NCBI GenBank assembly: GCA_031288635.1
Contig: JAITQZ010000050.1
Span: 1 to 19,128 of the forward strand
Length of the DNA: 19,128 bases
Source of the DNA: Candidatus Peribacteria bacterium
Lineage (GTDB): Bacteria; Patescibacteria; JAEDAM01; Absconditabacterales; Absconditicoccaceae
Reading direction: 5' to 3'
The notes below the pieces were generated by a model. The model made no database searches. It had not been told where the DNA came from and saw only the letters and a program-made list of their open reading frames with translations. Positions 16,599 to 19,128 of the stretch are shown piece after piece. Each line of letters opens with the position of its first letter. Position 1 is the stretch's first letter. The translations under genes were made by a program, and so were the position numbers.

Positions 16599-17267
16599 CT
16601 ATTCTGATTTGAGCTTGGCTAGTATGGTTTCTCCGTCAATGACCTTTTCGCCTTCTTTTACGAGGACTTCTATGTTTTTATCGAAAATGATACTTACTTG
16701 GGAGCCGAATCTGATGAGTCCAATGATTTCTCCTTGTTGGACTTTGTCATCTGGTTTTATATAGGAGACCACTCTTCTCGCTAGAAAGCCAGCAATCTGT
16801 ATCACTCTAAAGCGAATCCCATCTTCTCTTTCAAAAAGCATTGCGTTGTATTCGTTTTGGAGTGTTGCCTCCAAGGAGCCAGCATTTTTTGTTGCATTTT
16901 TCTTCTTCCCTGGAGTATAGGTTTGTTTGATGAGGGTGGCATTGCTAGGGGCTCTTTGGTAATGGACATCAAAAGGGGTCATCATAATGACTACTAATGT
17001 AGCTCCAGAGCCGATGCCTTCGATAAAATTATCTAAGACTTTATGATTATGTTTGTAGAGTGGCGTGTCAGCGGTAGGGTTTTCGATGATTTTGATAACT
17101 CTCCCATTAGCAGGGCTAACAAAGAGTTCTTCGCTTTTTGGTATGGTACGGTGAGGGCTACGGAGAAAATAGAGAAAGTAAAATAGTACACACAAGGTTA
17201 CAGCTCCCAGAACTGTTATGAGGAGGAGTTTGAGGCACGTTTTCAGGGTTTTGAGATACTTGTTCAT
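16599..17267 (-). CDS. psd: Phosphatidylserine decarboxylase proenzyme (short, archaeal-type)
   Basis: A 222-residue membrane-bound enzyme that decarboxylates phosphatidylserine to phosphatidylethanolamine. One or two hydrophobic segments lie at residues ~11-35 (LKLLLITVLGAVTLCVLFYF). Family motifs follow: SPANGRVI (51-58), MTPFDVHYQRAPSNA with His102, RFRVIQIAGFLARR, and IGLIRFGSQVSI. The proenzyme is expected to self-cleave between Gly188 and Ser189 to form the pyruvoyl cofactor. The length matches the short family (~210-230 aa) and not the ~300-aa E. coli type. No TGA codons; stop TAG. Divergent from the phoH-like gene. Confidence 0.92.
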   Translation of the reverse strand: MNKYLKTLKTCLKLLLITVLGAVTLCVLFYFLYFLRSPHRTIPKSEELFVSPANGRVIKIIENPTADTPLYKHNHKVLDNFIEGIGSGATLVVIMMTPFDVHYQRAPSNATLIKQTYTPGKKKNATKNAGSLEATLQNEYNAMLFEREDGIRFRVIQIAGFLARRVVSYIKPDDKVQQGEIIGLIRFGSQVSIIFDKNIEVLVKEGEKVIDGETILAKLKSE

Positions 17268-17295
17268 GGTGATGGGAAGGGTAAATTTCTCTCTT

Positions 17296-17323
17296 AGTAT
17301 AAAAAATTTGCTCTAAAAAACAA
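17296..17323 (-). promoter_or_regulatory. Putative sigma-70 promoter for psd
   Basis: On the minus strand: TTGTTT (17323-17318), 16-bp spacer, TATACT (17301-17296), 28 bp before the psd ATG. No SD-like sequence lies between. Confidence 0.55.
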
Positions 17324-17363
17324 GAAATTTAGTAATAGAGGGAGGTAAGGGAAGAATTCTGCC

Positions 17364-17392
17364 TTGACTTTAGATATATATATTCGTATATA
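17364..17392 (+). promoter_or_regulatory. Putative sigma-70 promoter for the PIN-PhoH gene
   Basis: TTGACT (17364-17369), 17-bp spacer, TATATA (17387-17392). The remaining ~67 bases to the ATG at 17460 are almost entirely A and T with no SD-like sequence; AAAGTATACACT at about 17433-17444 could be a second -10. Confidence 0.6.
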
Positions 17393-17459
17393 TAAATAGT
17401 AAATAAAATATTAATAAATTTTAATAAAATTAAAGTATACACTAAAAAAAAGCTTTTAT

Positions 17460-18857
17460 ATGGTAAAGAAAAAAAATGATGAAGCTGGGCCAAATCCTTT
17501 GCCCGAGGTAAAAAAGGAAGAACAAAGAGGTAAGAAGACATTGGTCTTGGATACGAACGTTATTTTGCACGATGCATCGTGTTTGAATAACTTTCAGGAG
17601 CATGATATTGTGATCCCGATGGCGGTTTTGGAGGAATTAGACACCTTCAAAAAAGGTACTGGGCAAATTAATATCAGTGCTAGAGAGTTTTGTCGTGTTG
17701 TGGATAAACTCACCGAAGAAAAAATCTTTAATGGTGGGGTCTCTCTAGGTGAAGGACGAGGGAAACTTCGAGTGTCTTTAGGAGTACATTATCCGGAGAT
17801 TTTCAAAATATCTCTCTCTGATCCTGCAAAACCTGATCATCAGATTTTGGCTACTGCTTATAGCTTACAGCAGCAAGGGGAAAAGGTTGTTTTGGTCACG
17901 AAAGATATTAATCTGCGGATGAAGGCAAAAGGATTTGGAGTATTGGCCGAAGACTATCGTAGTGATAGGGTAGAAAATTTGGATATTTTGGCAAAACCTA
18001 TTCGACCTATTGCTTTTCAGGATGTTGCTCTTCTCTCAGATTTGAAAGAAAATGATTTCTTTCGTTCGGAGGGGAAACTCTTTTACTGGCACCAAAAGAA
18101 ACTCCGTCCACTTTCGACGGTTAAACGGAGTTGTGTAGGAATCCTCCCTCGAAATGATGAACAGCAGTTGGCTATGGAAATGCTGTTGAACCCTGATATT
18201 CTCGTAGTTGCCATTACTGGCAGTGCGGGTACAGGTAAATCACTCCTTGCATTAGCTGCTGGGATTGAGCAGCAAAAAAGTTCTCGTACTGGGGAGTATG
18301 AAAGTACCAAAAAAAAGAAGGCTGCTCGGAAAGGGGCTGAAATTGCTCAAACGTTTTATGAGGAGGTTTTCGTTACACGTCCTATAGTTCCTTTGTCCAA
18401 TAAGGATTTGGGAGCTTTACCGGGTGATTTAGAAGACAAAGTGAGTCCTTATATGGACCCTTTGTACAAGACCATTGATTTTATCCGTAGAGCAAATTGT
18501 GCTTCTCTGGACTCTCGCGATGAGGGCAGGAAAAAATGGATGGAAGAAAGGCGAATTCGGGTAGAAACTGCTCAATTTATTAGAGGAGCTTCAATTCCGA
18601 ATACCTTTATGATTATTGATGAGTCTCAAAATCTGACTCCGCATGAGGTGAAAACTATCGCAACTCGTGCAGAAGAGGGAACAAAGATTGTATTTATGGG
18701 GGATCCCAGTCAGATTGATACCCCCTATCTAGATGAGAAAACATGCGGTCTGTCGTATCTGATAGATCGTGCTGCAGGTCAGCCTTATTTCGCTCATATC
18801 AATTTAGTAAAGGGTGAGCGGAGTTTCTTGGCTGAACAGTTGAGTAGAATACTATAA
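17460..18857 (+). CDS. PIN domain-PhoH ATPase fusion (PhoH2/YlaK type)
   Basis: A 465-residue cytoplasmic protein. The N-terminal PIN RNase domain spans ~26-165, with Asp31 (LVLDTNVILHD), Glu58/Glu59-Asp61 (LEELD), Asp126 (KPDHQILA) and Asp149 (VTKDINLR). The C-terminal PhoH ATPase has Walker A ITGSAGTGKS (252-261), Walker B FMIIDESQN (383-391) and FMGDPSQID. PhoH2 proteins couple ATP-driven RNA unwinding to PIN cleavage; that activity is inferred here. A Lys-rich insertion (STKKKKAARKGAE, ~282-294) lies between Walker A and the TRPIVPLSNKDLGALPGD motif. No in-frame TGA. It has its own promoter and terminator, so is monocistronic. Confidence 0.95.
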   Translation: MVKKKNDEAGPNPLPEVKKEEQRGKKTLVLDTNVILHDASCLNNFQEHDIVIPMAVLEELDTFKKGTGQINISAREFCRVVDKLTEEKIFNGGVSLGEGRGKLRVSLGVHYPEIFKISLSDPAKPDHQILATAYSLQQQGEKVVLVTKDINLRMKAKGFGVLAEDYRSDRVENLDILAKPIRPIAFQDVALLSDLKENDFFRSEGKLFYWHQKKLRPLSTVKRSCVGILPRNDEQQLAMEMLLNPDILVVAITGSAGTGKSLLALAAGIEQQKSSRTGEYESTKKKKAARKGAEIAQTFYEEVFVTRPIVPLSNKDLGALPGDLEDKVSPYMDPLYKTIDFIRRANCASLDSRDEGRKKWMEERRIRVETAQFIRGASIPNTFMIIDESQNLTPHEVKTIATRAEEGTKIVFMGDPSQIDTPYLDEKTCGLSYLIDRAAGQPYFAHINLVKGERSFLAEQLSRIL

Positions 18858-18887
18858 ATATAGATTGTAAAATTCTTTTTTGTTCAT

Positions 18888-18915
18888 AGTGTCCGTCATG
18901 TTGGCGGGCACTTTT
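18888..18915 (+). terminator. Rho-independent terminator after the PIN-PhoH gene
   Basis: AGTGTCCGTC (18888-18897) pairs with GGCGGGCACT (18903-18912), with two G-T pairs and an ATGTT loop, then a short T-run. It is the most GC-rich hairpin in the window and lies 31 bp after the stop codon. Confidence 0.85.
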
Positions 18916-18961
18916 CTATAGAGAAAATACAGAAAGGGGTAATATTGCAGTGAAGGATAAT

Positions 18962-19078
18962 ATGAGGTTTTTTAGTTTGAGATGTCATGAACACATTATT
19001 TTGCATAAAATAGGAGTTCCGCAAAATCTTGAAAATAGAGAGGAAAAAAATAGAAAGAGAATATGAAAAACTCAATAA
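18962..19078 (+). other. Short open frame of uncertain reality
   Basis: A 38-codon frame (MRFFSLRCHEHIILHKIGVP, then a charged tail) with one TGA-Gly and TAA at 19076. No family resemblance or promoter, and it overlaps the next possible start in another frame. Listed because 18916-19062 otherwise holds nothing recognisable. Confidence 0.15.
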
Positions 19079-19128
19079 ACCCCGGTGAAATACGACCCCT
19101 CTATCTTCTATCAGAGAAGGGAAAACCA
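19063..19128 (+). CDS. Possible start of a gene cut by the window edge
   Basis: ATG at 19063 opens a 22-codon frame, MKNSINPGEIRPLYLLSEKG, that remains open to the last base. The purine-rich stretch AGAAAGAGA lies just upstream. The codons look protein-like, but there is too little to identify a family. Confidence 0.35.
   Translation, partial: MKNSINPGEIRPLYLLSEKGKP

Noticed and set aside
19095..19125. Possible hairpin near the right edge (CTCT/AGAG)
   Set aside because: Only about 4 contiguous pairs and no T-run; too weak to call.
1..19128. Widespread pseudogenisation or frameshift errors
   Set aside because: The breaks are all TGA, lie in the same frame as the flanking homology, and fall on conserved glycines. 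Recoding explains them; random decay would also give TAA, TAG and indels.

Overview
The window reads as a low-GC member of the recoded Patescibacteria (Candidatus Gracilibacteria or Absconditabacteria/SR1), in which UGA encodes glycine (genetic code 25). In almost every recognisable gene the reading frame is interrupted by TGA exactly where the protein family has glycine: the PG of RlmE motif I, the D-loop Gly of SufC, the SAM-motif Gly of the N6-methylase, and two Gly of aspartyl-tRNA synthetase. Every full gene I could close ends in TAA or TAG, never TGA. I found about 40 in-frame TGA codons. Read with the standard code the window looks like a field of pseudogenes; with code 25 it resolves into about 18 mostly intact genes. 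All coordinates below use TGA = Gly. I see no tRNA, rRNA, CRISPR or insertion sequence.

Left edge (1-1212, + strand): the C-terminal synthetase half of glutamine-dependent NAD synthetase. It is joined in frame to about 80 bases of GC-rich tyrosine-recombinase sequence, which looks like an assembly or recombination junction.

Defence cluster (1221-6504, - strand): a fused nuclease/N6-adenine methylase, a two-target specificity subunit, a RhuM-family DNA-binding protein, and a HARE-HTH protein fused to a PD-(D/E)XK nuclease. Together they look like a BcgI/Type IIG-like restriction-modification operon with two accessory genes. An approximately 50-bp sequence is repeated upstream of the last two.

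Mixed minus-strand run (6541-10498): a GatB lacking its C-terminal half, a membrane-anchored or secreted protein of unknown function, a collapsed DUF1016/NYN pair, a UMPH-1 type 5'-nucleotidase and an RBBP9-like serine hydrolase.

Housekeeping right half (10658-18857): rlmE, gatC, archaeal-type aspS, an unknown gene, sufC, an O6-methylguanine methyltransferase-like gene, and alr on the + strand; an unknown gene and psd on the - strand; then a PIN-PhoH ATPase gene on the + strand. gatC, the gatB fragment and an AspRS carrying His where discriminating archaeal-type enzymes have Trp point to Asn-tRNA formation by transamidation. Recognisable promoters have TTGNNN/TATNNT boxes with 16-17 bp spacing. 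Shine-Dalgarno sequences are essentially absent before the start codons.
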